Below the pieces are notes generated by a model. That model saw only the letters and a list, made by a program, of their open reading frames with translations, ran no database searches and was not told the origin of the DNA. Below, piece by piece: positions 55,032 through 64,000 of a stretch of 64,000 bases of DNA. Both the position numbers and the translations under genes were made by a program. How positions within the stretch are numbered: position 1 is the first letter of the stretch; each line of letters begins with the position of its first letter. This stretch comes from Alphaproteobacteria bacterium (lineage in GTDB: Bacteria; Pseudomonadota; Alphaproteobacteria; Sphingomonadales; Emcibacteraceae), in NCBI GenBank assembly GCA_002401455.1, contig NVTE01000009.1, positions 1 to 64,000 on the forward strand, in the 5' to 3' direction.

Positions 55032-57671
55032 TTATAATTTCTCCAGCACCTCTTCAATGGCCCGGATTGCCTGATCCGCCCTGGCCCCGTCCGGGCCCCC
55101 GGCCTGGGCCATATCGGGACGACCGCCACCGCCCTTACCACCAACAGCCATGGCTCCGGCCCGCACCAGATCAACCGCATTGATCTGGCCCTTGAGGTCG
55201 TCGGTCACCGCCGTCAACACACCAGCCTTACCGTCATTGACCGCAATCAAGGCGATAACCCCAGAGCCAATCTGGGTCTTGGCCTCATCCGCGATGCCAC
55301 GCAAGTCCTTAGCCTGAACCCCCTCGAGCACCCGACCAATAAATTTGATCGTGCCGATAGTTTTAATCTCAGAACCGCCTTTGGCATCGCCGCCACCCAT
55401 GGCAATTTTCTTACGCAGGTCGGCAATTTCTTTTTCTGCGGCCTTGCGGTCATCCAGCAAGGAGGACAGACGTCCCGCCAATTGCGCCGCTGTGCTTTTG
55501 ACCCGCGACACGGCCTCGGCCAGATACTCTTCCTGCTGGTTGATATAGTCGCCAGCGGCTTCGCCGGTGATGGCTTCGAGCCGCCGTACACCGGAGGCAA
55601 CCGCGCTTTCGCCGATCAGCCGAAAAGTGCCAATGTCACCGGTACGAGCCACATGGGTGCCGCCGCACAGCTCGACAGAATATTTGTCGTCGCCCATGGA
55701 TACCACCCGTACTTCGTCGCCGTATTTTTCACCGAACAGGGCCATGGCCCCCGACTCAACCGCCTCTTCCGGGGTCATCAACTGGGTCGTGACCGCACTA
55801 TTCTGACGGATAATCCGGTTAACGGTCTTTTCAATCTCTGCCTTATCAGCGGCGGTCAGCGCCTTGGCGTGGCTAAAGTCAAACCGCAACCGGACGGCCG
55901 ATACCATGGAGCCCTTCTGGGTCACATGATCGCCAAGATGTTTGCGCAGCACCGCATGGAGGATATGGGTCACCGAATGATTGGCCCGGATCCGGTCCCG
56001 GCGCTCGCCATGGACGGTCATATCGACAATGTCATCCACCGTAAAAGTTCCGGCGGTAATTTTGGCCATATGCACATGCAGCTTACCCAGCTTCTTGGCC
56101 GTATCCGTGACAACAGCATCGCCACCGCCTTGAAGGAACAGGGACCCAATATCACCCATCTGGCCACCAGATTCGCCGTAAAAAGGCGTCTGGTTGGTCA
56201 AGATCGCCACCTCATCGCCGACGCCGGCCGCCCTAACCTGGGCCCCGTCCCTGACAATCGCGAGGATTTTACCTTCGGCCTGGGTTGTGCCGTAACCAAG
56301 GAATTCTGTGGCCCCAAACTCTTCACTGACCTCGAACCAGATGTCTTCTGTCGCCGCACTGCCGGAACCTTTCCAGGCGCCCCGGGCATCGGCTTTCTGC
56401 TTATCCATGGCCGCACGGAACCCGGCCTCATCCACGGTCAAGCCCTGGGTCCGTAATACATCCTGTGTCAGATCCAGCGGGAAGCCGTACGTATCATACA
56501 GCTTGAACGCCACATCCCCGGCCAGCACGCCGCCACCCGTTAATTTTCCGACGGCTTCATCCAACAGCCGTAACCCCCGCTCCAGCGTCTTCTTGAACCG
56601 CAGTTCTTCCAGCTTCAGGGTTTCCGTGATCAACGCTTCCGCCCGTTTCAGTTCGGGAAAGGCCTGGGCCATTTCCTGCAACAAAGCCGGCACCAGTTTA
56701 TACATCAGCGGCTCGTGACAGCCCAGAATATGGGCATGGCGCATGCCCCGGCGCATGATCCGGCGCAGGACATAACCGCGGCCTTCATTGGACGGCAGAA
56801 CACCGTCTGCAATCAGGAAACAGGCCGAGCGCAGATGATCGGCAATCACCCGGTGGGAGACATTCTTCGGCCCGTCAGATGCGACACCACTGAATTTGGC
56901 AGAGGCCTCAATCAACTGGCGGAACAGGTCAATTTCATAGTTATCATGGGTACCCTGAATCACGGCGACAAGGCGCTCCAGCCCCATGCCGGTATCAATA
57001 CAGGGCATCGGCAGGTCGTTACGGGTGCCATCGGCCATCTGGTCATATTGCATGAACACCAGATTCCAGATTTCCACATAACGGTCACCATCTTCATCCG
57101 GGCTGCCGGGCGGGCCTCCGGCAATATGGGCCCCATGGTCATAAAAAATCTCGGAACAGGGACCGCAAGGTCCAGTATCACCCATGGACCAGAAATTATC
57201 GGCGGTGGCAATGCGGATGATCCGCTCCTCGGGCAGGCCAGAAATTGCCCGCCACAGATCAAAAGCCTCATCATCCTCATGATAAACCGTGACCAGAAGC
57301 CGGGCCGGGTCCAGGCCATATTCCCGGGTCAACAGGGTCCAGGCATGACGGATCGCCTGTTCCTTAAAATAATCCCCAAAGGAGAAATTTCCCAGCATTT
57401 CAAAGAAAGTATGATGGCGGGCGGTGTAACCCACATTGTCCAGGTCATTATGCTTGCCGCCGGCCCTGACACATTTCTGACTGGAGACCGCCTTAACATA
57501 GGACCGGGTTTCGGCACCGGTGAACACATTCTTGAACGGCACCATCCCGGCATTGGTAAACATCAGGGTCGGATCATTTTGCGGCACCAGCGGTCCACTG
57601 GCCACGACCTCATGCCCCTGTGCGGCAAAATAATCCAAAAAGATTTTCCGGATTTCATTGGTGCCCTTCAT
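55032..57671 (-). CDS. alaS: alanyl-tRNA synthetase
   Basis: 879 residues, full length. It charges tRNA-Ala. The aminoacylation core opens with [18 protein letters not shown] and [19 protein letters not shown]. The editing domain carries the zinc ligands in [19 protein letters not shown] and [15 protein letters not shown]. The C-terminal C-Ala domain is helical with a Gly-rich [20 protein letters not shown]. It is followed by the K+ channel gene and preceded by recA and its terminator. Nothing unusual is seen. Confidence 0.98.
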   Translation of the reverse strand: MKGTNEIRKIFLDYFAAQGHEVVASGPLVPQNDPTLMFTNAGMVPFKNVFTGAETRSYVKAVSSQKCVRAGGKHNDLDNVGYTARHHTFFEMLGNFSFGDYFKEQAIRHAWTLLTREYGLDPARLLVTVYHEDDEAFDLWRAISGLPEERIIRIATADNFWSMGDTGPCGPCSEIFYDHGAHIAGGPPGSPDEDGDRYVEIWNLVFMQYDQMADGTRNDLPMPCIDTGMGLERLVAVIQGTHDNYEIDLFRQLIEASAKFSGVASDGPKNVSHRVIADHLRSACFLIADGVLPSNEGRGYVLRRIMRRGMRHAHILGCHEPLMYKLVPALLQEMAQAFPELKRAEALITETLKLEELRFKKTLERGLRLLDEAVGKLTGGGVLAGDVAFKLYDTYGFPLDLTQDVLRTQGLTVDEAGFRAAMDKQKADARGAWKGSGSAATEDIWFEVSEEFGATEFLGYGTTQAEGKILAIVRDGAQVRAAGVGDEVAILTNQTPFYGESGGQMGDIGSLFLQGGGDAVVTDTAKKLGKLHVHMAKITAGTFTVDDIVDMTVHGERRDRIRANHSVTHILHAVLRKHLGDHVTQKGSMVSAVRLRFDFSHAKALTAADKAEIEKTVNRIIRQNSAVTTQLMTPEEAVESGAMALFGEKYGDEVRVVSMGDDKYSVELCGGTHVARTGDIGTFRLIGESAVASGVRRLEAITGEAAGDYINQQEEYLAEAVSRVKSTAAQLAGRLSSLLDDRKAAEKEIADLRKKIAMGGGDAKGGSEIKTIGTIKFIGRVLEGVQAKDLRGIADEAKTQIGSGVIALIAVNDGKAGVLTAVTDDLKGQINAVDLVRAGAMAVGGKGGGGRPDMAQAGGPDGARADQAIRAIEEVLEKL

Positions 57672-57758
57672 CTCAACATACCTTTTCTATTATACACATA
57701 ATCTTTAGAGTTTTAGCGAGTGCACCTGTTCCTGTCCAGTTCTGGTTAGCCTTATGAC

Positions 57759-57786
57759 AAAAAAAGGACGCCACAACGGGCGTCCT
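57759..57786 (-). terminator. rho-independent terminator of recA
   Basis: On the minus strand GGACGCC pairs with GGCGTCC across a short loop and is followed by TTTTTTT. It lies about 50 bp beyond the recA stop and before alaS, so alaS needs its own promoter. Confidence 0.9.
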
Positions 57787-57834
57787 GATAATTTAGGCAG
57801 AGGTCATTTAAGAAAAAGTGGTTCGGTTCAGCCC

Positions 57835-58911
57835 TCAGCTGTCATCCTCATCACTGGGGCGGCTCATGCCGTCTTTCAGCATCGCCTTCTCCAAGAGTCC
57901 ATTGTTTTCCCGGATCTGCAGTTCCAGTTTATCGGCCAACTCAGGATTTTCCCGCAGGAAGCGTTTTGAATTCTCCCGGCCCTGGCCAATGCGTTGACTG
58001 TCATAGGAATACCAGGAGCCTGATTTTTCCACGATGCCGGCTTTGACGCCGAGATCAATCAATTCCCCGTTCTTGGAAATGCCCTGGCCATACATGATGT
58101 CGAACTCAACCTGCTTGAAGGGCGGCGCGACCTTGTTCTTGACAATTTTCACCCGGGTCAGGTTACCGACGATTTCTTCTTTTTCCTTGATGGCCCCAAT
58201 GCGGCGAATATCAATCCGAACAGAAGCATAGAATTTCAGGGCATTACCGCCGGTGGTGACTTCCGGGCTGCCATACATCACGCCGATTTTATGGCGAATC
58301 TGGTTGATGAAAACCACCATACATTTTGATTTGGCGATGGAACTGGTCAGCTTGCGCAGGGCCTGTGACATCAGCCGGGCCTGAAGCCCCACATGGGTGT
58401 CGCCCATTTCGCCTTCCAGTTCGGCCCGTGGCACCAGAGCCGCCACACTGTCAATCACCAGAATCTCAACCGCGCCGGAGCGCACCAGGGTATCGGCAAT
58501 TTCAAGGGCCTGCTCACCGGTATCGGGCTGGGAAATCAGCAATTCATCAATATCCACGCCCAGCGCCTTCGCATAGATCGGGTCCAGCGCATGTTCCGCA
58601 TCGACAAAGGCCGCGACACCGCCGGCTTTCTGGATTTCTGCCACCGCATGCAGCGCCAGCGTGGTTTTACCGGAACTTTCCGGACCATAAATTTCGATCA
58701 CCCGCCCCCTGGGCAGGCCGCCAATGCCCAAGGCAATATCCAGCCCCAGAGAGCCGGAGGAAACCGCCTCGACCTCAAGCGCGGTACCCTTGCCAAGCTT
58801 CATGATTGATCCCTTGCCAAAAGCGCGTTCAATCTGACTTAATGCAGCATCAAGTGCCTTCTGTTTATCCATATTACCGCGTCCTACGATTTTTAATTCT
58901 GCCGATGCCAT
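57835..58911 (-). CDS. recA: recombinase RecA
   Basis: 358 residues from ATG 58911, which has AGAGGAG 6 nt upstream; the track's extra 28 residues are the leader. Walker A is [12 protein letters not shown], followed by [38 protein letters not shown], and the L2 region [26 protein letters not shown]. RecA forms filaments on single-stranded DNA for recombination and drives LexA self-cleavage. The C-terminus is acidic (DEDDS). A LexA-like box lies between the likely -35 and -10 upstream, so it is SOS regulated. Confidence 0.98.
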   Translation of the reverse strand: MASAELKIVGRGNMDKQKALDAALSQIERAFGKGSIMKLGKGTALEVEAVSSGSLGLDIALGIGGLPRGRVIEIYGPESSGKTTLALHAVAEIQKAGGVAAFVDAEHALDPIYAKALGVDIDELLISQPDTGEQALEIADTLVRSGAVEILVIDSVAALVPRAELEGEMGDTHVGLQARLMSQALRKLTSSIAKSKCMVVFINQIRHKIGVMYGSPEVTTGGNALKFYASVRIDIRRIGAIKEKEEIVGNLTRVKIVKNKVAPPFKQVEFDIMYGQGISKNGELIDLGVKAGIVEKSGSWYSYDSQRIGQGRENSKRFLRENPELADKLELQIRENNGLLEKAMLKDGMSRPSDEDDS

Positions 58912-58961
58912 TATCTGCTCCTCTATATCCCATAGCCAGTTGAAGGTTTCAATCACAGACA

Positions 58962-58989
58962 AATGTACACACTTTGTTCTTTTTGGCAA
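58962..58989 (-). promoter_or_regulatory. recA promoter with embedded LexA-like box
   Basis: On the minus strand TTGCCA (-35) and TACATT (-10) are separated by 16 bp. Between and overlapping them lies GAAC-N7-GTAC (plus strand GTAC-N7-GTTC, 58965-58979), one mismatch from the alphaproteobacterial SOS box GTTC-N7-GTTC. The match is from known consensus; binding is inferred. Confidence 0.6.
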
Positions 58990-59105
58990 GAACATTTTTA
59001 ACCCATTGAAATATAAAGATTATAGTTTTAACATTATCTCTTTGTTCTCATAAATTAATTTTAAATCTCTGAAAAAAACACCCCCACAACCCTGATTCAG
59101 GTGAA

Positions 59106-61577
59106 TCATGCACTCTCCAGAACCTCTTTGACCTGCTCGGCCAACTGCTTCAGACTGAAAGGTTTAGGCAGGAAATAAAAATCATCTTCACCCGGCGTTT
59201 TTTCAAAGGCATCCTCCGCATAGCCTGAGATAAAGATCACCTTCAGTTTATCATTGGTTTCCCGGATTTTGCGGACCAGCGTCGGGCCATCCATGATCGG
59301 CATCACCACGTCGCTGATCAATAGATCCAGCTCATCCTCAATCTTTTTGAACAGCTCAAAGGCGGTGTCGCCACTGTTGGCCTCATAGACATTATAGCCC
59401 TTGTTTTTCAGGGCCCGGGACGCGAACATCCGAACCGCGTCCTCATCCTCTACCAGCAGGATCGTGCCCTTTCCGGTCAGGTCTCGTGTGGGTTTTTCCG
59501 GAACTTCCGGCTCGGCTTCCACCACGTCTTTCTCGACTTCTTTATGGACGGGCAGATAAATGCTGAAGGTTGTCCCCTTGCCTACCTCACTGTTTGGGAA
59601 CACAAAGCCGCCGGTTTGCTTGACGATACCATAGACCGTCGACAGGCCAAGGCCCGTCCCCTTACCGACTTCCTTGGTACTGAAAAACGGTTCAAAAATC
59701 TTGCCCAAATGTTCCTTGGAAATCCCACACCCGGTATCCTCCACTTCCAGCAGCAAATATTCATTGGGCGGCATGACCTGATAGCGTTTGCTGAGAACCC
59801 TGGACTCCTGCAGGGAAATATTACGGGTTCGTATGGAAATTTTACCGTGATTATCCATAGCATCCCGGGCATTGACACAGAGGTTGATAATCACCTGTTC
59901 CATCTGCCCCTGGTCGACCTTGACATGGCCCAGGTCCCGCCCATGGGTCATGTCAAGTTCGATACTATCACCAATCAAGCGTCCCAGAAGATTGGAGAGT
60001 TCCGCCAGCACATCGGTGATCATCAATACCTTTGGCCGCAAGGTCTGCTGCCGGGAGAAGGCCAGAAGCTGGCGCACCAGGTTTGCCGCCCGGTTAGCAT
60101 TCTGTTTGACCTGAATGATATCAGAAAAAGACTGGTCCCCCGGACCATGGCGCACCAACAGCAGGTCGCTGAATCCGATGATCGCGGTCAGCAGGTTATT
60201 AAAGTCATGAGCGACCCCGCCGGCCAGTTGCCCCACTGCCTGCATCTTCTGTGACTGGGCAAATTGTAATTCCAGGTTTTTCTGTTCTGTGGTGTCGATC
60301 AGGTAGAGAATGGCAACCTTGTCATGATCATCAAATTTATTGAGGCGGGTAATATAGATCTGACTATGCTTTTCCCCCTTTCCCTTGAAGCCAAGGTCGG
60401 CAATGGAGCTGGCCCGACCGGTCTTCAATGTCGTCCTGATCTGGTCATAAAAGTCCTGATATTCCTCCGGATCAATGATATGCTTCAGGCTACGGGTGTT
60501 TTTAATCTCCAACTCCTGAACATATTCCCGGAAAATATGATTTCTCTCCAGCACCTCGCCCTGCTCGGAAACGATGGCGATGCCAATGGGGGATTCCCGG
60601 AAGAAACGGTCAAAATTGATATTTCCCGTATCGGCGTCATTGGCGGCGGCCACCGACTGACAGGAAAAGACCTGACATATTCTAACCCCGCCATTGGCCG
60701 ATACCGACTCAAGCACCCCACTATTCTTCTGGTCCCCCAAGATGGCTTCTATGGGCAGGAATTCCAGCAACACCTCTTCACCGGATAACGTTCGCACCTG
60801 AATTTGGCCGTTTAATTGCTTAGGCGCGGTGGCACAGAAATCAGACAAAGGCAGCGGAAGATGTACATCCTTGGCGGACTGTCCGGTCATCCAGTGCAAC
60901 AGCATGTCATTAGCGTAAATGATCTGCCCTTCCTCCGACACGGCGATCAGGCCACAATCACCACAATCCAGAAAGCTGCCCAATTGCTCCAGGTTAAATC
61001 CCTGATCCTGCTGCCCCAAATTTTCCACCGGCATTTCAGATGTGGATCCACTGAAGGTCCAGCTGATAAAGTTCTCCTGACCCGCTTTCCGGTTGAGGGT
61101 CACATCGGCATATTTTTTCCCTTTGCTCCCGGTAATAATCCCTATAATAAGGGAGTGCCGACTGTCTTCATCCAAGGTCAATAAATTTCTCTTCAGGAGC
61201 CTGGCCTTGTCGCCGGCCATCAGCCCCAGAGGAGACAGGATTTCCCTGTTCAGGGTCTCTTTCAGGAACAGACGATACGGTTTATTGCAATAAACCAGTT
61301 CACCCTCAAGTGAGGTAATGGCCTGCGGTTGCTCAATCCTGGTGACGGTGAGTGTCTCTGCCAATGCCGGAGATGTTTTATGGCCAATGTAAAGATAGCG
61401 GCCGATGATCCCCACTGTGAGTACCAAACTGCCAGCGGCCAGAAAATAGCCCGTCGTCACCACGCCCAAAGCCAGGCCCAACAGAAGGCCCGCCAAAGAC
61501 AAAAGTCCGCCAATACCGGCAATGGTTATCAATAAAGCGTAATCAACTGGTCTAGGGTGTAAATTCATATTTTCCAT
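59106..61577 (-). CDS. cckA: hybrid histidine kinase CckA
   Basis: 823 residues: two N-terminal membrane helices (about 14-70), PAS-like regions (about 90-420), a kinase core with the phosphorylated His in [21 protein letters not shown], an ATPase domain with the N-box [27 protein letters not shown] and [16 protein letters not shown], and a C-terminal receiver with [25 protein letters not shown] (Asp acceptor) and FLPKPFS. This order and sequence are those of CckA, which feeds phosphate through ChpT to CtrA and controls cell cycle and motility. It follows flhB on the same strand, the arrangement usual in the class. Confidence 0.94.
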   Translation of the reverse strand: MENMNLHPRPVDYALLITIAGIGGLLSLAGLLLGLALGVVTTGYFLAAGSLVLTVGIIGRYLYIGHKTSPALAETLTVTRIEQPQAITSLEGELVYCNKPYRLFLKETLNREILSPLGLMAGDKARLLKRNLLTLDEDSRHSLIIGIITGSKGKKYADVTLNRKAGQENFISWTFSGSTSEMPVENLGQQDQGFNLEQLGSFLDCGDCGLIAVSEEGQIIYANDMLLHWMTGQSAKDVHLPLPLSDFCATAPKQLNGQIQVRTLSGEEVLLEFLPIEAILGDQKNSGVLESVSANGGVRICQVFSCQSVAAANDADTGNINFDRFFRESPIGIAIVSEQGEVLERNHIFREYVQELEIKNTRSLKHIIDPEEYQDFYDQIRTTLKTGRASSIADLGFKGKGEKHSQIYITRLNKFDDHDKVAILYLIDTTEQKNLELQFAQSQKMQAVGQLAGGVAHDFNNLLTAIIGFSDLLLVRHGPGDQSFSDIIQVKQNANRAANLVRQLLAFSRQQTLRPKVLMITDVLAELSNLLGRLIGDSIELDMTHGRDLGHVKVDQGQMEQVIINLCVNARDAMDNHGKISIRTRNISLQESRVLSKRYQVMPPNEYLLLEVEDTGCGISKEHLGKIFEPFFSTKEVGKGTGLGLSTVYGIVKQTGGFVFPNSEVGKGTTFSIYLPVHKEVEKDVVEAEPEVPEKPTRDLTGKGTILLVEDEDAVRMFASRALKNKGYNVYEANSGDTAFELFKKIEDELDLLISDVVMPIMDGPTLVRKIRETNDKLKVIFISGYAEDAFEKTPGEDDFYFLPKPFSLKQLAEQVKEVLESA

Positions 61578-61696
61578 TGCTCACTGACTTAAAATCACTT
61601 CAACCTCTAACGTGCCATATTATTCAGGTGAATTCATTTGTTTTTTTCTCTTATCAAGATCTTAGCCGAATTCCAGGTTATGCTCGGCAATAGGGC

Positions 61697-62791
61697 CTAC
61701 AATTCCGTTGCGGTATAATTGGCTGCTTCGCCCTTCTTGAGGCGCAAGATATAGCCAACCACCTCGGCCACGGCTTTATAATGATCTTCTTGAATTTCCT
61801 CGTCCACTTCAACGGTGGCAAACAGGGCCCGGGCCAGGGGTGGATTTTCAAGAATAGGAATATTATTCTCTTTGGCCACCTCGCGAATTCTCAGGGCAAT
61901 ATGGTCCGCCCCCTTGGCCACAACCATGGGCACATCCATTTTCGCATGTTCATATTTCAGGGCGACCGCATAATGGGTCGGGTTAGTTACCACAACATCC
62001 GCCTCCGGAACCGCCGCCATCATCCGGCCTCTGGCGCGCTCCTGCCGAATTTGGCGCAAGCGGGCTTTAATATGCGGATCGCCGTCTGTTTGTTTCATTT
62101 CATCCTTTATTTCCTGCTTGGTCATGCGCATTTTTTTCACATGCTGAAACTTCTGAAACAGAAAATCAAGACCGGCAATAACGGCCATGACCGCCACCAC
62201 GCCACCTAAAATGCGCAATACCATCACATATATGACATCCGCCACATCACCGGGATCCCTTGTCATCATCTGCTCTAACCGGTCACGTTCGGGCCAAACC
62301 AGCAACAACACCACACAACCGACAATGATAATTTTGATGATGGACTTTGTAATCTCAACAAAATTCTGCATCGAAAACAATCTTTTCAAACCCGCGAGCG
62401 GGGAAATCTTACTCAACTTTGGGATAATTTTTTCCACGGTGAGGATGGGGGGATGCTGAATAACCGCGCCCAGAAACGCGCCCACCATCAAAATAATCGC
62501 CGGAAGAGTCAAATAGCTAAAAACGCCGCCAAAGGTTTCTGCGGCAAATGCCCGCAAATTATTACCATCCATGGAGATTTTGTACGAAGAACCCAGAATC
62601 TTACCCAGAATATCCCGGATGCCCGCCATACTGGATTTTGCCGAAATCATAATAATCACTGTCGCCGAAAACAGGATAAACCAATGTTTAACCTCCTGAC
62701 TCTTGGCCACCTCACCCTTGTCGTGGGCCTCCTGCAATTTTTTGTCGGTGGGTTCTTCTGTTTTCTGGGATTCGTCCTGATCGTCTGCCAT
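61697..62791 (-). CDS. flhB: flagellar export switch protein FlhB
   Basis: 364 residues. Four membrane helices precede the cytoplasmic domain, whose autocleavage site VVTNPTHYAVALKYE (NPTH) switches export from rod/hook to filament proteins. The N-terminus is acidic (DDQDESQKTEEPTDKK), the usual form. It follows fliR by 6 bp and is followed by cckA after about 120 bp. The set fliE-fliQ-fliR-flhB here forms one operon of the flagellar type III export gate. Confidence 0.97.
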   Translation of the reverse strand: MADDQDESQKTEEPTDKKLQEAHDKGEVAKSQEVKHWFILFSATVIIMISAKSSMAGIRDILGKILGSSYKISMDGNNLRAFAAETFGGVFSYLTLPAIILMVGAFLGAVIQHPPILTVEKIIPKLSKISPLAGLKRLFSMQNFVEITKSIIKIIIVGCVVLLLVWPERDRLEQMMTRDPGDVADVIYVMVLRILGGVVAVMAVIAGLDFLFQKFQHVKKMRMTKQEIKDEMKQTDGDPHIKARLRQIRQERARGRMMAAVPEADVVVTNPTHYAVALKYEHAKMDVPMVVAKGADHIALRIREVAKENNIPILENPPLARALFATVEVDEEIQEDHYKAVAEVVGYILRLKKGEAANYTATEL

Positions 62792-62797
62792 TGGATG

Positions 62798-63559
62798 CTA
62801 TCCCGTATACAAGAAAGCACCCAGGGCACTTTCCATATGTTGCAGGAACCAGTTCATGGCCGCCGCCAGAACAATCCCAAGGATCATAAAACCCGCCGCG
62901 ATGTTCAGTGGCATGGCAATGAAAAACACCTGAAGCTGGGGCATCAGACGTGCCAGAATACCCAGGCCAATATTAAAGATCAGACCATAAACAATGAAGG
63001 GCGACGCAATCTGCACGCCAAGCATAAAAGAGTTAGCCACCGTATTGACCACAATTTCAGCAAAATCATTCATCTTGAGATCGCCCCCGACAGGAAACAG
63101 GATATAGCTGTCATACATGGCTGCAATCATCATGTGGTGCATATTGGTAATAAAAATCAACACCACCGCCATCAGGGTCAGGAAGGTTGACATCAATGCA
63201 CTTTGCGCCCCCTGTGCCGGATCAAAAGCCTGGGCCATGGCCAGACCGGTCTGCATGGCGATGATCGTGCCCCCCACATGCAGTGCGGTCATCAAAAGCT
63301 TGATCGCCGAGCCAATCAGCACCCCGATCAGGACCTCAAAAAGAATCATCATAAACAGCATCAGGGGTGAGGCCGGCATGGCCGGTAACAGGGTACGGAC
63401 CGATATATAGATCAACAAAGACACCGACAGGGCCATGATCAGACGCACACGCTGAGGGATAGCGGTTTCACCAAGGGCGGGAAGCAGCATGACCATAGCT
63501 CCCAACCGTGAAAAAACCAGAAGAAACCCAAAAATCTCCTTTGGTATAAGGTCAGCCAA
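62798..63559 (-). CDS. fliR: flagellar export gate protein FliR
   Basis: 253 residues, six or so membrane helices, one part of the FliP-FliQ-FliR export pore. The N-terminal FLLVFSRLGAMVMLLPALGETAIPQRVRL is typical, with the conserved P-x-R loop. Its start overlaps the fliQ stop by 8 bp, showing translational coupling, and flhB follows after 6 bp. Confidence 0.96.
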   Translation of the reverse strand: MADLIPKEIFGFLLVFSRLGAMVMLLPALGETAIPQRVRLIMALSVSLLIYISVRTLLPAMPASPLMLFMMILFEVLIGVLIGSAIKLLMTALHVGGTIIAMQTGLAMAQAFDPAQGAQSALMSTFLTLMAVVLIFITNMHHMMIAAMYDSYILFPVGGDLKMNDFAEIVVNTVANSFMLGVQIASPFIVYGLIFNIGLGILARLMPQLQVFFIAMPLNIAAGFMILGIVLAAAMNWFLQHMESALGAFLYTG

Positions 63560-63818
63560 GATTCATAATCCGTTCCGCAATAAGCTCCATAAAGTCCGCC
63601 AGAGTCTGCCCCATAAAGGGTAAAAATATAAACAAAGAGACAAAGATGGCAATGATTTTGGGGACAAACGTCAGGGTCATTTCCTGTATCTGTGTCAGGG
63701 CCTGAAAGAGCGCGATGGTAAGTCCGACCAACAACGCCACCATCATGACAGGGCCGGACACCTTAATGAGGACCCAAATGGCTTCCTGTGCAATGTCTAA
63801 TACGTCCGCCCCGTTCAT
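63552..63818 (-). CDS. fliQ: flagellar export gate protein FliQ
   Basis: 88 residues with two membrane helices (about 18-42 and 55-77) and the conserved connector ALTQIQEMTLTFVPKI. It forms part of the spiral export gate with FliP and FliR. The gene lies between fliE and fliR; fliP is not visible in the window. Confidence 0.96.
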   Translation of the reverse strand: MNGADVLDIAQEAIWVLIKVSGPVMMVALLVGLTIALFQALTQIQEMTLTFVPKIIAIFVSLFIFLPFMGQTLADFMELIAERIMNLG

Positions 63819-63923
63819 GGTTTATCTTTCTTACTTACTTTTTTTGGCTTATTTTTTTAGCTTAGATTTAGATGGCGGGATAGTCGCGGAAAAGCGGCAG
63901 AAGTACAGAAAAATCCCCCCAGC

Positions 63924-64000
63924 CTAAATAGGCATTTTAATGATGTCCTGATAGGCGGCAATCACTTTATCACGTACAGCGACAACCGTTTCCAGTACCA
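63924..64000 (-). CDS. fliE: flagellar hook-basal body protein FliE, C-terminal end (partial)
   Basis: The last 24 codons are readable as VLETVVAVRDKVIAAYQDIIKMPI and stop at TAG 63924. This matches the FliE C-terminus, where the VVAVRDK...YQDIIKMPI pattern is invariant. FliE joins the MS ring to the rod. The rest of the gene lies beyond the right edge. A 105-bp AT-rich gap separates it from fliQ. Confidence 0.9.
   Translation of the reverse strand, partial: VLETVVAVRDKVIAAYQDIIKMPI

Noticed and set aside
55482-57701. Two plus-strand ORFs of 324 and 328 aa
   Set aside because: Both are antisense to alaS, which is complete and certain.
59093-59108. TGATTC/GAATCA hairpin at the cckA stop as terminator
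   Set aside because: The T-run is more than 10 nt beyond the stem, so the geometry of an intrinsic terminator is not met.
61589-61603. TTAA-N7-TCAA near the cckA start as a CtrA site
   Set aside because: One mismatch in a short AT-rich pattern, too weak to list as a feature.

Overview
The window comes from a free-living, flagellated, probably marine alphaproteobacterium with a moderately GC-rich chromosome. Evidence for this is the CckA-type hybrid kinase beside fliE-fliQ-fliR-flhB, the recA/alaS and recG-sdhE-mfd gene orders, a type II NADP isocitrate dehydrogenase, several outer-membrane TonB-dependent receptors, and a bacterial sphingolipid locus of the kind known from Caulobacter and sphingomonads. 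I cannot name the genus; an Emcibacter/Kordiimonas-like lineage is a guess from general gene character.

Region by region. 1-1.5 kb: the end of glutaryl-CoA dehydrogenase and a class III CoA-transferase (glutarate catabolism). 1.6-2.6 kb: a small AT-rich orphan gene and a lone ParD-like antitoxin with an intact operator palindrome but only a stub where the toxin should be. 2.6-10.3 kb: an accessory metabolic cluster of an AraC regulator, a TonB receptor, a PQQ/heme alcohol dehydrogenase with a lipoprotein signal, and a second TonB receptor. 10.5-14 kb: dapA-smpB, an EF-hand protein and an MFS transporter. 14-15.8 kb: a cytoplasmic reductive-dehalogenase-like iron-sulfur protein divergent from a MarR regulator. 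15.8-17.4 kb: recX and a DMT exporter.

17.5-26.6 kb is the most coherent pathway locus. It holds an acyl-AMP/ACP ligase, an NAD-dependent epimerase-like reductase, an acyl carrier protein, serine palmitoyltransferase, a ceramide-kinase-like protein, a pair of LptF/LptG-type permeases, and a GNAT protein resembling bacterial ceramide synthase. Together they can load a fatty acid on a dedicated ACP, condense it with serine, reduce and N-acylate the base and phosphorylate the product. The inferred last step, movement towards the outer membrane by the permeases, is the least documented part.

26.6-35 kb is housekeeping (DUF502, recG, sdhE, mfd), a FlgC-like protein, and a response regulator that appears to start at a non-standard ATT codon and abuts a small helical protein. 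35.2-42.1 kb is an accessory island of low GC. It has a stand-alone copy of an uncharacterised domain, a soluble VirD4/TraG-like ATPase carrying the same domain at its C-terminus, and, convergent to them, a giant STAND-type ATPase with a TPR tail. The island ends next to a truncated permease gene and tRNA-His. I see no conjugation genes, integrase or att repeat, so this is the best candidate for an undescribed system (defence, signalling or DNA/protein transfer).

42.6-64 kb returns to core genes: glnB-glnA behind a sigma-54 promoter, a TetR regulator, psd-pssA, an Atm1-type ABC exporter, a LysM protein, a LOG-family enzyme, icd, a K+ channel with a degenerate cyclic-nucleotide domain, alaS, recA with a LexA-like box, cckA, and flhB-fliR-fliQ-fliE running off the end.
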